Origin: Granulosicoccus sp965214025
GTDB lineage: Bacteria > Pseudomonadota > Gammaproteobacteria > Granulosicoccales > Granulosicoccaceae
DNA length: 64,000 nucleotides
Reading direction: 5' to 3'
Assembly (NCBI GenBank): GCA_965214025.1
Contig: CBDCAW010000047.1
Location: 1-64,000, forward strand
Part shown: one piece after another, positions 1-8,923 of the stretch
Position numbering within the stretch: position 1 is the first letter of the stretch
How the letters are laid out: every line of letters starts with the position of its first letter
The notes under the pieces: model-generated
Told to the model about the DNA's origin: nothing
What the model saw: the letters and a program-made list of their open reading frames with translations, nothing else
Databases searched by the model: none
Made by a program: the position numbers and the translations under genes

Positions 1-94
1 CTGCCCACTGGGAGTCATACTCACTTTGATGCTCGAAAACCAGTCTCACGGCACCCTCTCGTACCTCTGGTGAATACTTGTTTGATGTCTTCAT
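1..94 (-). CDS. IS3-family transposase OrfA, N-terminal 31 codons (partial)
   Basis: Reading left from ATG 94, the 31 codons present begin MKTSNKYSPEVR and continue with a basic, helix-turn-helix-like segment ending at the window edge in DSQWA. This is the characteristic N-terminus of OrfA of IS3-family elements, the DNA-binding half of the transposase; the catalytic DDE half would come from a frameshifted OrfAB fusion outside the window. The start lies 50 bp inside the terminal repeat at 144, as expected. Partial because of the window edge, not because of visible damage. Confidence 0.75.
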   Translation of the reverse strand, partial: MKTSNKYSPEVREGAVRLVFEHQSEYDSQWA

Positions 95-144
95 ACTCCA
101 ATTCTCTCAAGAAAAGGAGTCTCCGGGAAACCCGGGGCGGTTCA
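1..144 (-). mobile_element. IS3-family insertion sequence, 5' end only
   Basis: The window opens inside an insertion sequence. Read on the minus strand, position 144 starts a terminal sequence beginning TGAACCGCCCCGGGTTTCC, the kind of left end common in IS3-family elements of proteobacteria. About 50 bases further in, at 94, an OrfA reading frame starts. The rest of the element and its other end lie outside the window, so intactness, target duplication and whether it forms a composite unit with the IS66 element at 7301-8846 cannot be judged here. Confidence 0.75.
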
Positions 145-350
145 GTGAGTAGATACGTGCATTGAAAGGCAACCCGGAGCATTTCCGTTTTAGCAACTTC
201 GATCGGCAACAGCTGACTCGGGTACAGAATGGCGACGCGATTCTGAACGTTTACACCAGTAGCGAATGATGGCGGTAGCGACCAGGACGGTCGCTGAATT
301 TGTTGACCATTGCGCTCAGGCAATCGCGTGCGTGAGCCGATAAGGTCGGG

Positions 351-1340
351 ATGGAATCCTTGCTACGGCGCCGGTTGCTTGCGACAGGCACCCGAATTCG
401 CACCGCCCTCACCCAGCGCGGCGCCTCGACGACCGAGTTCGTCATCGTCGCGCCGCTACTGGGCCTGATGGGCATGGGCACGCTGCAGGCCGGGCTGCTC
501 TACCACGGCAAGAGCACGCTCAACTACGACACCTTCGAGGCGGCCCGGGTGGGCGCTACCCAACACGCCCAGCCTGGCCCCATGCGCCGCGAGCTCGGCA
601 TTCGCCTGGCGGCTCTGCACGGCGGTGATGGCACAGCCGAGAAGGCGGCCATGGCGATCGCCCGCTCGCGCCTCGCGATCGACGCACCGGTCAACACCGA
701 CGGCACGCTCGCCCCGCCGACGCGGCTGAAAATCCTCAACCCGACCATGGCCGCCTTCGAGGCCTGGGGTAAGCAAAGCCTGGAGGACGCCGGGCGCGTC
801 GTGATCCCGAACAGCCATCTGCGTCATCAGAAAGCCAATGCACAGAAGCAGCAGGCATCAGGGGTAAGCCTGGTTGATGCCAACCTGCTGAAGATCGAGG
901 TGACGCATGGCATGGAGATGAAGGTGCCGCTGGTGGGCAAGCTGTTCGGTGCCCTGATGGCACAGGTGGATCCGGACAACGCAGTGTTCTACCACGCCCG
1001 GCGCTTCCCGCTGAGCGCGGTGGCCACGGTACGCATGCAGTCCGAAGCCTGGCGCGATGCGGTGGCGGCGGCGAACGTACCGCCGGAGGATCCGGGCCTG
1101 CCGGATACGACAGCACCGCCGAGCGTGACGCCGCCGAACTCGTTGGCGCCGGAGGGGACGACGGGTAGCGATGACGCCTGTGATGACAACGGCGTACCGG
1201 TCACCGATGCGCTATTGAGCAGTCCAACAGCCGGGTCGTGCCCCTGGGCGCCCGCGAGCGGTATTCCCGGGTTTCTGGGTGCAAGCGGCGGTGCGGGTAA
1301 TCCGACGCCGTCCAGCCCGGTGGAGCCGGCGTCATGTTGA
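351..1340 (+). CDS. TadE-like membrane-anchored pseudopilin-type protein
   Basis: This 329-residue protein has a TadE-like N-terminus. A basic segment (residues 1-22) is followed by RGASTTEFVIVAPLLGLMG, a hydrophobic helix with the early Glu typical of TadE/pseudopilin anchors; the remainder is predicted to lie outside the cytoplasm. The last 90 residues are rich in Pro, Gly, Ser and Thr. ATG 351 is the first start that includes the basic segment. Its stop overlaps the start of the Rhs gene by 7 bp, so the two are probably translated as a pair. No tad secretion or ATPase genes are nearby, so a role as an anchor or partner of the Rhs protein is inference from coupling only. Confidence 0.7.
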   Translation: MESLLRRRLLATGTRIRTALTQRGASTTEFVIVAPLLGLMGMGTLQAGLLYHGKSTLNYDTFEAARVGATQHAQPGPMRRELGIRLAALHGGDGTAEKAAMAIARSRLAIDAPVNTDGTLAPPTRLKILNPTMAAFEAWGKQSLEDAGRVVIPNSHLRHQKANAQKQQASGVSLVDANLLKIEVTHGMEMKVPLVGKLFGALMAQVDPDNAVFYHARRFPLSAVATVRMQSEAWRDAVAAANVPPEDPGLPDTTAPPSVTPPNSLAPEGTTGSDDACDDNGVPVTDALLSSPTAGSCPWAPASGIPGFLGASGGAGNPTPSSPVEPASC

Positions 1341-4300
1341 GCGCGCTGCAGCGATGCGCCGGCGTATTGCTGTGCGCAGTGATGCTGCTGCCCGGCCAGC
1401 GATCTCTTGCCGCCGGCTGGGAGCCGGGGGGCGGCTCAGCCGATACCGCAAGTGGCAATGCCAGTTGCAACGGAGTCACCGAAGGCAGTTGCCCGGCCCC
1501 ACGTGCGGGGACTGACGCGGGCCAGGCACCCGCCGGCATCGCCCCCAAAACCGGTGCGGGCAACCCGATCAGTCTGCTCACCGGCAACAAGCGCCAGGTG
1601 GAGGTGGACGTCGCCATCCCCGGCGCCGAGCTGGGTTTTCGTCGGGTGTACAACAGCCGGAATGCCGAGCACAACATCGGCCTGGGGATGGGCTGGCATC
1701 ACACGTATTCCGTCTCTTTGTTCGATGCGGGCAACGGGGCGCGCGAGATCGTGCAGAGCGACGGACGGCGCTTGCATTTCGAGCCTGACGGGGTCGATGA
1801 GGACGGTCACGAACGCTACCGCGCCAACGCCCCGAACCTGGGGCTGCTGCGCCAGATCGACGGGCAGCACCAGTGGCACTTGCCCGACGGACGCACGCTG
1901 CACTTCACCGGTGCGTACCTGATCCTCATCGACTGGCCGGATCAGCGTCGCCTGGAGCTGTTCTATCGTTACCGCAAGCTGTCCACCGTCACGGATGAGA
2001 CGGGCCGGGTGCTGCGCTTCGACTACACCCCGGGCAACGGAATGCTCAACGGCTATGATCAGGAACGCTTCCGCGCCCAGCCGTCGCACCTGGCGCAGGT
2101 GACCCTGCCCGACGGCAGCACGATCGGCTACGACTACGACAACCGGCGCAACCTGACCCGCGTGCGCTTCGCCGACGGAACGAGCCGCGACTACCACTAC
2201 GAGAACCCGACCTGGCCGAGCCACCTGACCGGGTTGACGGACCGGACCGGGGTGCGCTTTGCGAGCTGGCGCTACGACCGTGAAGGGCGCGCGGTGTCCT
2301 CGGCACATGCTGGCGGGGTGGAAAAGGTGACGTTTGCGCATCCGGCGGCGAAGGACGCCGCCAGTGGGGCGGTGGTGCAGACACGCATCACCAACAGCCT
2401 GGGACAGGACAGTACCTATACCTGGCAGCAGCCGACACCGGAAGCCCAGCCCCAGTTGTTGTCATCGATCGGGCCGGGTTGTGCCACCTGTCCGCCGACG
2501 GGGATGGAGTACACCTACGATGCGGCCGGGCGTCTGCTCAGTGCCGTGCGGACCGGGCAGGGCAACGCCGCCGGCTCAGGCCAGACGACGGACTATGCCT
2601 ACGATGCGCAGGGTCGGCTTGCCGAGATCCGGCAGTTTGATCCAAGCGGGCAGAGCCGGCTGGTGGAGCGGCGCGAGTACGCAGGCGACAGCCAGAATCC
2701 CGTGCGCACGCATTATCCCAGCGTCAACCCGGGCGGCGAGCACAGCGTCGAGATCGAACGCAATGAGGCGGGCCTGCCAGTAACGGTCATCGAACGCGGC
2801 TGGTCGCCTGAAAGTGTCAATGGCACCGCCGATACACCCGTGCAGTACCAGCCGATCGAGCGCATCACGCGTCGCACCTATCGCGACGGCCGGCTGGTCA
2901 GCGTCGATGGCCCGCGTGACGATGTCGCCGATGTCATCGAGCTCGAATGGGATGAGCGCAACCGTCCCGTGTCGATCCGCACCCCCGGTGCGCCCGCGCT
3001 CCATCTGACCGGCTTCGACGCCGTGGGCCGTGTGACGCGCTTTGCCGAAGGGGCGCAGAGCCCGGTGAGCCTGGCGTACGGGCCCGCCCATCGGGTGGTG
3101 CGCGTTGAGCAGCGCGGCCGGGTCATCACCTTCGACTACGATGCCGAGGGACGTCTGACCCGCTTCACCGACCCGGACGGCGCGACGAGCCGCTTGCGTT
3201 ATGACAAGGCCGGTACGCTGACGTCGCTGGAGGATGGGACCGGGCGGCGCACCCGCTTCGAGAGCGACAGCGAAGGGCGGCGCACCGGTAGCGTGGCGCT
3301 TGGCACCGACGGCGCGATCATCCGCTCGATCGACACCCTGTTCGATGCGCTCGGCCGTGTGGCCCGTACCCGTACCGAGACGATCGGCGCGAACGGTAAC
3401 GCAAGCGTGCAGACGCTGGAGCGTCGCTACGATGAGGCTGGCCGACTGGCCTCGGTGAGCGATGCGGCCAGCGGCCAGCGCGTCGGGCTCGACTACGCCG
3501 CTTTCGGCGCTCTGGCGCGGGTGAGCGAGCCTGGCACGGGGCGTCTGGACGACGGCAGGCTCGGTGAACGTCAGACCGGCTTCGACTTCGATGCGGCCGG
3601 TAACGAGCGCGCCTTGATCGATGCCCGGGGCAACCGCACCCAGTACCTGAAAGATGACTTCGGCCGTGTGGTCACCCACCGCAGCCCAGACACCGGCACC
3701 ACACACTACCGCTATGACGCCGCCGACAACCGGATCGAGAAGCGCGACGCGGACGGCACCGTCATCCAGTATTCCTGGGACGCGGCCAGTCGACTGGTGG
3801 GCAAGGTGCGGCCCGACGGTCGCTTCACGTATACCTATGACCCCGGTCACGGCCAACTTATCGAGAGCGTGGCCCCGGGCACCACCGAACTTTTCGCCTT
3901 CGACATAGAGGCGCGGCTGATCCGCCACGAACGGCAGATCGACGATGAGCGCTTCGTCACCGCCTACCGTTATGACGAGAACGGCCGGCTCTCGCACAAG
4001 ACGCTGCCCGATGGACAGCGGCTGCGCTATCACTACCGGGACGAGGCGGCAGCCGGTGGCGAGCGCGGCACGTTGCGCGCGATCACCCGCGAGTCGCTGT
4101 TCGGGCTGCGCCAGGAGACGCTGGTCGAGGCGATCGACCAGGACGCCAGCGACGGCACCACGGGCCACACCGCCGGCAACGGCCTGCGCACGATCAGTAC
4201 CTTCGCCCCGGACGGCACGATAGTCTCGCTCGACATCGATCGGGTGATGAACCTCGACTACGAGTACGACAGCGCCGGGCGCATCGTGGGGATCGATGTG

Positions 4301-6982
4301 AACGGCACCCTGCAGCGCTACGCCTGGAGCCGTGAAGGTTTGAGCGTGGCGCAGACGGACGGCGGTGTCTATCGCTTCGAGTACGACAAGGCCGGTAACC
4401 GCAGGGGGCGCTCGATCGAACGCCCGGACGGGACGGTGGAGGCGACCACCTATGATTATCCACCCGCCGGCGCGGGTAACCGGCTGCTGGAAACCAACAC
4501 GCTGGCCGACGACGGCGATGGCACGCGCCAGCCGGCGCTCACCCAGAGCGCGATCGACTACACGGCCGCCGGTGCTCCGTTGCAGGCGCGTGCCAGCCTC
4601 ACCTACGACTACGACAGCGAACAGCGCCCGGTGCGTGTGTTCGATGCCGATACGCTGCTCGCCGAATACACCTACAACGGGTTTGGCGAGCGGATCAAAA
4701 AGGTCACCTACCGGGGTGATCAAAAGCGGATCACGTATTTTCTCTACGACGGCCATCAGCTGACCGCGCAGATCGACGCCGACTCGGGCGAGCTGCGCCA
4801 GGGCGTCTTCCTGGACGAAGCACCGGTGACCTATCTGATCGGCACCGCAGTCCACGCGGTGCACAGCGATCATCTGGGCACTCCGCGTCTGGTGACCGAC
4901 AACGCGGGCGAGACGCTCTGGTCGGCCGACTACAGCCCGTTCGGCGAGGCTTCGATCACGACCGACACCCTCGATCTGCCCTACCGCTTCCCTGGTCAGT
5001 ACTTCGATGCCGAGACCGGCACCCACTACAATTACTACCGCGACTACGACCCGGCCACCGGCCGCTACCTCACCCCCGACCCGGTGGGTCTGCAGGGCGG
5101 ACTCAACCTGCAGGGGTACGCGCTGAACGATCCGCTGCGGCACACCGACGTGCTGGGGCTGGCGATGGGGCCGGTCGGACCCCGACCCGCACAGCCTGCC
5201 AGTACGCCAGCGAAGCCCGGTGTGGTCCAGAGCGAACAGTCCTATGCGGACAAGCTGACGAAGGTCCTCAACTACGCGATCCAGGAGTTGCACGGCAGCG
5301 GCCAGGCGCAGGCCACCGCGTTTCTGCAGACGCTGGTGGAGAACATCGCCGTGGTGGCAGGCGTGGTGGTGGCGCTGGCCGCCGCACACGCTGCCGGGGT
5401 AGGGGTAGCCGCCGATGCGGTGCTGCTCGCCGGCGGCTGGATGCTCGCCGGCTACGCCGCCGGCAAGTTCCTGTACGACACGATCCTGATGGGCATGCGT
5501 CTGGGGGACACTGATCTGTGCGACGAGGTGGCGCTGCAGGCGATGGGGGCGCAGTTTGCCGGCTCCATCGGGGAGCTGGGTCAGGCGCTGGCCGAGAGCG
5601 TGCTGCTCGGGGCGCTGGGCAAGCTGAGCAATGCTCTGAGCAGCGCCGCTGACTTTGCTGGCGACGGGATGTGGACGCTCTGGCGCAAGCTCAAGCGCCT
5701 GTTCGGCGAGGACGATATCGTGGCCGGGCTGTGCTCGTTCGCCGGCGACACCCTGGTCAGTACCCGCGAGGGTTACCGCCCGATCCGTGACATCGAGGCG
5801 GGCCGCGATGAGGTCTGGGCCCGTGAGGAGCACACCGGGCAAAGCGGCTGGCGAGCGGTGCTGGCGCAGTACCACAACCGCTATGAGGACGCCGTCAAGG
5901 TCACCGCTGTCGATGCCGATGGCGATCGCCAGACGATCACCTCGAACCGCATTCACCCCTACTTCGCCCGGATCGCCGCCGGCGCCCTGCTCGCCACGAG
6001 CAGCGTCACCGCGATGGCTACGGAAGGGCACCTGTACGACGGCGAGATCGACGGGGGTGCGTGGGTCGATGCCCAGCATCTGGAAGAAGGTGATCAGTTA
6101 CTGAGTGCCGACAACGCCTGGCAGACGATCGAATCAGTCGAGATCGATAAGGTGCCACTGGAGGCCTACAACCTGACGGTCGATGAGTACGCGACGTATT
6201 TTGTGGCAGGCGATGCCGATGCTGAGGCGGTGTTGGTACACAACGTGTGCTTCAATACCCTGCCCGACAGATTCAAGCCGACCGGCGAGGAGACGAAGTA
6301 CGGGCAGGCGATCTACCGGGATACGGACGGCAACGAGCTCTACGAGGGGCACAACGGACGCTTCTATGATCCGGTCGATCACCCGCCGAGCGCGAATGGG
6401 GTGGATGGGGCTGAGGGTGAGTCTGACCGGCCTGAGGGTGAGGAGAGCGGAAACCGACCTGATGTCGATGAGCCTGAAGGTGAGAACGAGCTAGACGGGT
6501 CCCAGGCTGAGCCGGACAAGCCTGAGAACGAGAACGGCGACGACAAGCCTGATGCCGATGAGCCTGAGGGTGATAATAGCGAGGATCGGCCTGAGGTCGA
6601 CGAGACTGAAAGTGACAACGATCAGGATGGGCAAGACAGCGAGGGGCCTGAAAGCGATAATGGCCAAATTAATTCATCTGGCGGCACTGGTGCTGCCTTT
6701 GGGAGCCCTGCAAAACTTGAGGACCACTTCAATAGGCATGGAGATGACTTTGGCGCTCAATCTGCTCAGGAATACCAGCAGCAGGCTGACAACTATCTGA
6801 CCGGCCCATTGAAAAACGGCGCACTTGAGAAGGTACGACAAAACGGAGATGTAGTTCGTTACAATCCGAGTACCGGCGAGTTTGGGGTAGTTTCTGCGAA
6901 TGGAGTTATTCGCACTTATTACAGGCCAGATCCTGTAATGCATGGATATCCGACAAACGAAGACTATTTTAATGCGCAGTAA
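1334..6982 (+). CDS. Secreted Rhs/YD-repeat polymorphic toxin with Hint domain and C-terminal putative RNase
   Basis: This 1882-residue polymorphic toxin has several parts in order. A Sec signal peptide (about 1-26, cleavage after SLAA) comes first, then a DUF6531-type entry domain (about 75-150, with the motif NPISLLTGNK). YD repeats run to about 1250, closing with the conserved core end RYLTPDPVGLQGG. A hydrophobic, glycine-rich segment lies at about 1333-1390. A Hint (intein-like) domain runs from Cys1467 (CSFAGDTLV) to His1636-Asn1637 (VHN). A strongly acidic repetitive linker (about 1690-1776) precedes a toxin tip of about 105 residues. The tip has the spacing of BECR-fold tRNA/RNA nucleases such as colicin D (HFNRHGDDFG, then VRYNP, then a Gly-x-IRTYYRP end); this assignment is tentative. 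The tip's DNA is visibly lower in GC than the core. The stop overlaps the downstream putative immunity gene. Confidence 0.9.
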   Translation: MLSALQRCAGVLLCAVMLLPGQRSLAAGWEPGGGSADTASGNASCNGVTEGSCPAPRAGTDAGQAPAGIAPKTGAGNPISLLTGNKRQVEVDVAIPGAELGFRRVYNSRNAEHNIGLGMGWHHTYSVSLFDAGNGAREIVQSDGRRLHFEPDGVDEDGHERYRANAPNLGLLRQIDGQHQWHLPDGRTLHFTGAYLILIDWPDQRRLELFYRYRKLSTVTDETGRVLRFDYTPGNGMLNGYDQERFRAQPSHLAQVTLPDGSTIGYDYDNRRNLTRVRFADGTSRDYHYENPTWPSHLTGLTDRTGVRFASWRYDREGRAVSSAHAGGVEKVTFAHPAAKDAASGAVVQTRITNSLGQDSTYTWQQPTPEAQPQLLSSIGPGCATCPPTGMEYTYDAAGRLLSAVRTGQGNAAGSGQTTDYAYDAQGRLAEIRQFDPSGQSRLVERREYAGDSQNPVRTHYPSVNPGGEHSVEIERNEAGLPVTVIERGWSPESVNGTADTPVQYQPIERITRRTYRDGRLVSVDGPRDDVADVIELEWDERNRPVSIRTPGAPALHLTGFDAVGRVTRFAEGAQSPVSLAYGPAHRVVRVEQRGRVITFDYDAEGRLTRFTDPDGATSRLRYDKAGTLTSLEDGTGRRTRFESDSEGRRTGSVALGTDGAIIRSIDTLFDALGRVARTRTETIGANGNASVQTLERRYDEAGRLASVSDAASGQRVGLDYAAFGALARVSEPGTGRLDDGRLGERQTGFDFDAAGNERALIDARGNRTQYLKDDFGRVVTHRSPDTGTTHYRYDAADNRIEKRDADGTVIQYSWDAASRLVGKVRPDGRFTYTYDPGHGQLIESVAPGTTELFAFDIEARLIRHERQIDDERFVTAYRYDENGRLSHKTLPDGQRLRYHYRDEAAAGGERGTLRAITRESLFGLRQETLVEAIDQDASDGTTGHTAGNGLRTISTFAPDGTIVSLDIDRVMNLDYEYDSAGRIVGIDVNGTLQRYAWSREGLSVAQTDGGVYRFEYDKAGNRRGRSIERPDGTVEATTYDYPPAGAGNRLLETNTLADDGDGTRQPALTQSAIDYTAAGAPLQARASLTYDYDSEQRPVRVFDADTLLAEYTYNGFGERIKKVTYRGDQKRITYFLYDGHQLTAQIDADSGELRQGVFLDEAPVTYLIGTAVHAVHSDHLGTPRLVTDNAGETLWSADYSPFGEASITTDTLDLPYRFPGQYFDAETGTHYNYYRDYDPATGRYLTPDPVGLQGGLNLQGYALNDPLRHTDVLGLAMGPVGPRPAQPASTPAKPGVVQSEQSYADKLTKVLNYAIQELHGSGQAQATAFLQTLVENIAVVAGVVVALAAAHAAGVGVAADAVLLAGGWMLAGYAAGKFLYDTILMGMRLGDTDLCDEVALQAMGAQFAGSIGELGQALAESVLLGALGKLSNALSSAADFAGDGMWTLWRKLKRLFGEDDIVAGLCSFAGDTLVSTREGYRPIRDIEAGRDEVWAREEHTGQSGWRAVLAQYHNRYEDAVKVTAVDADGDRQTITSNRIHPYFARIAAGALLATSSVTAMATEGHLYDGEIDGGAWVDAQHLEEGDQLLSADNAWQTIESVEIDKVPLEAYNLTVDEYATYFVAGDADAEAVLVHNVCFNTLPDRFKPTGEETKYGQAIYRDTDGNELYEGHNGRFYDPVDHPPSANGVDGAEGESDRPEGEESGNRPDVDEPEGENELDGSQAEPDKPENENGDDKPDADEPEGDNSEDRPEVDETESDNDQDGQDSEGPESDNGQINSSGGTGAAFGSPAKLEDHFNRHGDDFGAQSAQEYQQQADNYLTGPLKNGALEKVRQNGDVVRYNPSTGEFGVVSANGVIRTYYRPDPVMHGYPTNEDYFNAQ

Positions 6983-7262
6983 AACATCGTATTCTTGCCC
7001 TGTATGCGGCTACGGGCACTTGGCTACGCCTCCCTACGATGAGCTTGGATGCGCAACTTACGAGATATGCCCATCCTGCGGAACTGAATTTGGCTACGAC
7101 GATGCTAGCAGTTCGCATACAATACTCCGTCACCGATGGCTGGAGAAAGGTGCGCCGTGGTTCAGCAAGCACACGTCCAAGCCTGACGAGTGGAATGCAT
7201 TAAATCAACTAAGAGCGGCGGGGCATGATTTTCGCTATTTCAGTAAGTTCATGGAAGAATAG
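6972..7262 (+). CDS. CPCC-type cysteine-rich protein, putative immunity protein of the Rhs toxin
   Basis: A 96-residue protein with a zinc-ribbon-like N-terminus: CPVCGYGHL near residue 8 and ICPSCGTEFGYDD near residue 32, the pattern of the Cys_rich_CPCC family often found beside polymorphic toxins. ATG 6972 is preferred to the in-frame ATG at 6942 because it lies at the toxin stop (11 bp overlap), the usual arrangement for a toxin-immunity pair. Its AT-richer composition matches the toxin tip and differs from the Rhs core, so tip and this gene look like one exchanged cassette. Immunity function is inferred from position and family; no binding data are available from sequence. Confidence 0.7.
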   Translation: MRSKTSYSCPVCGYGHLATPPYDELGCATYEICPSCGTEFGYDDASSSHTILRHRWLEKGAPWFSKHTSKPDEWNALNQLRAAGHDFRYFSKFMEE

Positions 7263-7297
7263 AACTATGTCATTCAAATCTGCTATTGCATAGTTCT
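7261..7297 (+). repeat. 9-bp inverted repeat at the end of the toxin-immunity cassette
   Basis: AGAACTATG at 7261-7269 is repeated inverted as CATAGTTCT at 7289-7297 with a 19-base loop. It starts at the stop of the putative immunity gene and ends 3 bases before the IS66 terminus. It could fold as an mRNA 3'-end hairpin, but there is no T-run, so calling it a terminator would be speculative. Confidence 0.4.
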
Positions 7298-7300
7298 TGG

Positions 7301-8846
7301 GTAACTGCTCATGCCCCTGCCGTGACTCATTCGCCTGAGAAAGCCATTTGAATAGCAACGAGCGGGTTGTATCCCTTGGCAGTCATGGTTTGCAGATAGC
7401 TCGATATCCGGCAATAGGCTGCGGCATACTTTGTCTGTCGGAAGCACCCGCTCACCTTTTGCTTGACCTTGCCCATGCGCAGATCACGTTCAGCCCGGTT
7501 GTTCGTGAACGGGACATGGGCGTTGTTGGCAAACAGTAGCACCGCCTTCTCGTGCGCCTTGAGACGGTCCCACAAATTCTGGGCATCCGATTGCGCCAGC
7601 TTCCCGCGTTGACCACTCAGACGCACAGGACGAGGCGGCATCTCGGCTATCCCACGCGTCAAGATGGTGCGGTATCGCTTCTGCAGCTTCCTGTATTCCT
7701 CCGGCTTCAGCTTTTTTTGCTGTCGGGCCAAAAACTCGGCACAGCTCTGCTTGAGCAGCTCCTTCATCTGCGTGGCCCAATCGAAGGCGTTGGAATCGAT
7801 GATGAACTGCAGCTCGCGCAGCAGATGACTGCCGCACAATCCATCCTCACTCTTGGGGTAGGTGAAATAGGATGCCCAGCAATCGTGAATGATGACGCCA
7901 CCGTATCGGGGGATGATATTGATCTCATCCATCGCCTCGGTTCCGCGCTGTTTGTGAAGTCGTTTAAGAGTGATGTCTCCTGCTGAGTAGACATGTACCC
8001 ACTGCTTGGCCTTGTCGACTCGCATTGAGGTTTCATCCACGTTCATCGCTGGCGAAGCCAGCAGTTGCTTGATGGCCTCGCTTTCCCAGGCCTCCAGCGC
8101 CGCATTGAGCTGAAGGACATACTTGAGCATGGTCGCTTCGGGAGATCGCGCGCCCCGATAAGCGCCTTGAGCAGCTTTTGCACCCGGTTCAGCGAGACCA
8201 TCTGGGCGGTGATCAGGTTCAGCACGTAGGCCTTGACACCCATCCCGCACTGCTCAGGGCCGGCCATGTCGGCCGGAAACTCACCCTTGGTGGTCGCCTG
8301 GCAATGCGGGCACTGCTTGACTTCAGCGTCGACGTGCTCAACGCGCTTCTCGAACACCAGATCAATGCGTGTACGTCGTTCGTGATCGAACACCGGAACG
8401 CGACGCAGGCTGCGCCGGCAGTGGCCGCACTGTGTCACCGGCGAGATCGTGGTGCCTTCCACGGTTCGCCCGTTGTCGAACTGCTCGTCGTTCTGTTTCG
8501 GCCCCTTTTTGTTGGAACCGCTCGGTTTGGCGCTTTTGTCCTGTTCGGATTGTGAGGGAGGGATGCTGGAGTTCTTGCTGTTCTTCGGTGTGGACTTCTC
8601 CAGAAACACCGCAACGAGCAATTCCACGATCAGTAGCAGCGTGGTGAACAGCGCACGCGCCTCCGCCGAGAGTTGACCCGCACCATCGAGCGCGTCGAAC
8701 TGCTGCTTCACCTGAGCAATCTCGGCACGTACGGAGCTGGTGTTAACCTTGGGCATATCTCTCGATGTGGTACACAGTGCTCACTTTTCAAGCTCCGATC
8801 TGACTATCGTTCACACGATGGGTGTGTCAAGGGGGTGAGCAGTTAC
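7301..8846 (-). mobile_element. IS66-family insertion sequence (stand-alone transposase type)
   Basis: The element is 1546 bp. The left end begins GTAACTGCTCA at 7301 and the right end is its inverse, ending at 8846 (read inward GTAACTGCTCA, then a C-run); the GTAA tip is typical of IS66. Only one transposase gene is present, with no TnpA/TnpB accessory genes, as in the ISBst12-like subgroup. The flanking 8 bases (7293-7300 and 8847-8854) do not match, so no target-site duplication is visible, which suggests an old insertion or later rearrangement. The transposase reading frame is broken once. Confidence 0.85.
7327..8756 (-). pseudogene. IS66-family transposase, one frameshift
   Basis: ATG 8756 opens a frame encoding the N-terminal half: a leucine-rich region, an SIPPSQSEQDKS linker, and a zinc-binding segment with two CxxC-like pairs (QCGHCRRSL, KQCPHCQ). 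It is homologous up to KLLKALIG near 8155. The catalytic half continues in another frame from SPEATMLKYV and includes VDETSMRV (first Asp of the DDE site), a central IHDCWASYF, and the C-terminal TNNRAERDLRMGK. Rejoining needs one extra base beside the 4-base G/C run at 8153-8156. The combined product, about 475 residues, is normal for IS66, so this could be a real mutation or a sequence error. Confidence 0.85.
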
Positions 8847-8923
8847 CACTGGGCAATGACATCTACAGACCAATTCTGACTGGTCAGTACCGAATCAGTT
8901 TCCGATGAGGCACGGCATTGCGC

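Noticed and set aside
2576..6079. Very long open frame (1167 codons) on the minus strand across the Rhs gene
   Set aside because: Antisense shadow of GC-rich YD repeats; no family motif, and the plus strand carries a clear Rhs product.
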